Origin: Candidatus Multivorans thiocomprendens
GTDB taxonomy: Bacteria; Acidobacteriota; Thermoanaerobaculia; Multivoradales; Multivoraceae
DNA length: 33,911 bases
Direction of reading: 5' to 3'
NCBI GenBank assembly: GCA_027493375.1
Contig: JAPVWO010000135.1
Span: forward strand, 1-33,911
Shown here piece after piece: positions 33,568 through 33,911 of the stretch. The translations under genes and the position numbers were made by a program. Numbering within the stretch: position 1 is the stretch's first letter; each line of letters opens with the position of its first letter. Under the pieces are notes generated by a model. It saw nothing but the letters and a program-made list of their open reading frames with translations, was not told the origin of the DNA and ran no database searches.

Positions 33568-33911
33568 GCCTCGGGCAAGCCGGTGCGCGATTCGGGCCCC
33601 GGGTCGCCGGAAGCCGGTTGGATCGGCCGGACCCGACGAGAGACGGCTGTCGGGCGCTGTCCGCGGCGGCGGTCGCCTTCGCTCTGGTCTCTGGGGCGGG
33701 GGAGGCCCAGGTTCGGGTCCGGACGGAGGAGGCGCCGCTCACGCGGTCCGCGGCGCCGGGGGTTGCGGTTCTGGCGCCGTTGAGCGAGGTCCCCGTGCTC
33801 GAGGCTCCGGCGATCGCCGCGTCGATCCTGGCGTACTCGGAGTCGTCGGCGGAAGCGGCCGGCGACGCGTCGGCCGCCGGCCAGCCGTACCGCTTCGCGG
33901 ATCCGTTCGAG
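33564..33911 (+). CDS. Exported protein of unknown function, 3' partial
   Basis: Starts at a GTG within the GTGA overlap with the preceding stop and stays open through the last base of the window (116 codons). An Arg-rich N-terminus is followed by a hydrophobic segment and cleavage-like site (ALSAAAVAFALVSGAGEAQ, near residues 35-53), so it is probably secreted. The visible mature part (RTEEAPLTRSAAPGVAVLAP, then PAIAASILAYSESSAE) is Ala/Pro/Ser-rich and matches no family I recognise. Coupling to the propeller-cytochrome gene suggests a shared periplasmic role. The frame could also be checked against the missing downstream sequence. Confidence 0.6.
   Translation, partial: MSLGQAGARFGPRVAGSRLDRPDPTRDGCRALSAAAVAFALVSGAGEAQVRVRTEEAPLTRSAAPGVAVLAPLSEVPVLEAPAIAASILAYSESSAEAAGDASAAGQPYRFADPFE

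Noticed and set aside
1-33911. CRISPR arrays, tRNA or rRNA genes, transposases, integrases
   Set aside because: I looked in all gaps between genes and found no spaced direct repeats, cloverleaf sequence or recombinase motif; the gaps are mostly under 200 bp.

Overview
This is a gene-dense, very GC-rich bacterial window (about two-thirds G+C or more by eye) with no tRNA, rRNA, CRISPR array or recognisable transposase. It looks like chromosome from an uncultured, probably marine or host-associated lineage. The paired PSD1/PSCyt (DUF1549/DUF1553) and DUF1501 genes, the cytochrome-tailed beta-propeller/HEAT protein, a luciferase-like flavin oxidoreductase and leaderless TAnnnT promoters fit Acidobacteriota or a neighbouring phylum. 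Planctomycetota cannot be excluded, and no marker gene settles it.

Layout. 1-2240: a 5'-truncated GH109-type Gfo/Idh/MocA protein overlapping a GT4 glycosyltransferase. 2331-4528 (minus): a SAM methyltransferase and a luciferase-like oxidoreductase. 4529-4828: a divergent intergenic region with a perfect 33-bp inverted repeat. 4829-9750: an exported multi-cytochrome PSD1 protein translationally coupled to a Tat-exported DUF1501 protein, the usual pairing for oligosaccharide or sulfated-polymer degradation. 9815-11877: a small membrane protein and an Amt ammonium transporter with a 3' frameshift.

11878-24852 is a 13-kb co-directional array of defence-type genes. The order is a broken SNF2/DUF3883 helicase, a retropepsin-like aspartic protease, a two-TM protein, a KAP NTPase, a DUF1156 DNA methyltransferase, an OLD-like AAA ATPase, a TOPRIM/DUF4276-like protein and a DUF499 ATPase. 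Helicase, DUF1156 and DUF499 form a core resembling DISARM/BREX-type anti-phage islands. The protease/TM/KAP and ATPase/TOPRIM groups look like two modules embedded between core genes. This is the most interesting part of the window.

24906-33911: a lipoprotein-like or secreted amidohydrolase, a CmcJ/NvfI-type oxygenase, a cytochrome c-PhoD fusion whose phosphatase metal ligands are replaced (candidate pseudoenzyme), a broken alpha-carbonic anhydrase, a Tm-1-like/UPF0261 protein, a large propeller-HEAT-cytochrome protein, and the start of another exported protein.

Two themes cut across the window. First, three genes (PSD1, helicase, carbonic anhydrase) carry clean internal deletions of conserved domain segments and amt has a one-base frameshift. 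This is either real gene decay or local assembly collapse, and read mapping would decide. Second, many genes have a TAnnnT -10 element ending 7-10 nt before the start codon, which predicts leaderless mRNAs.
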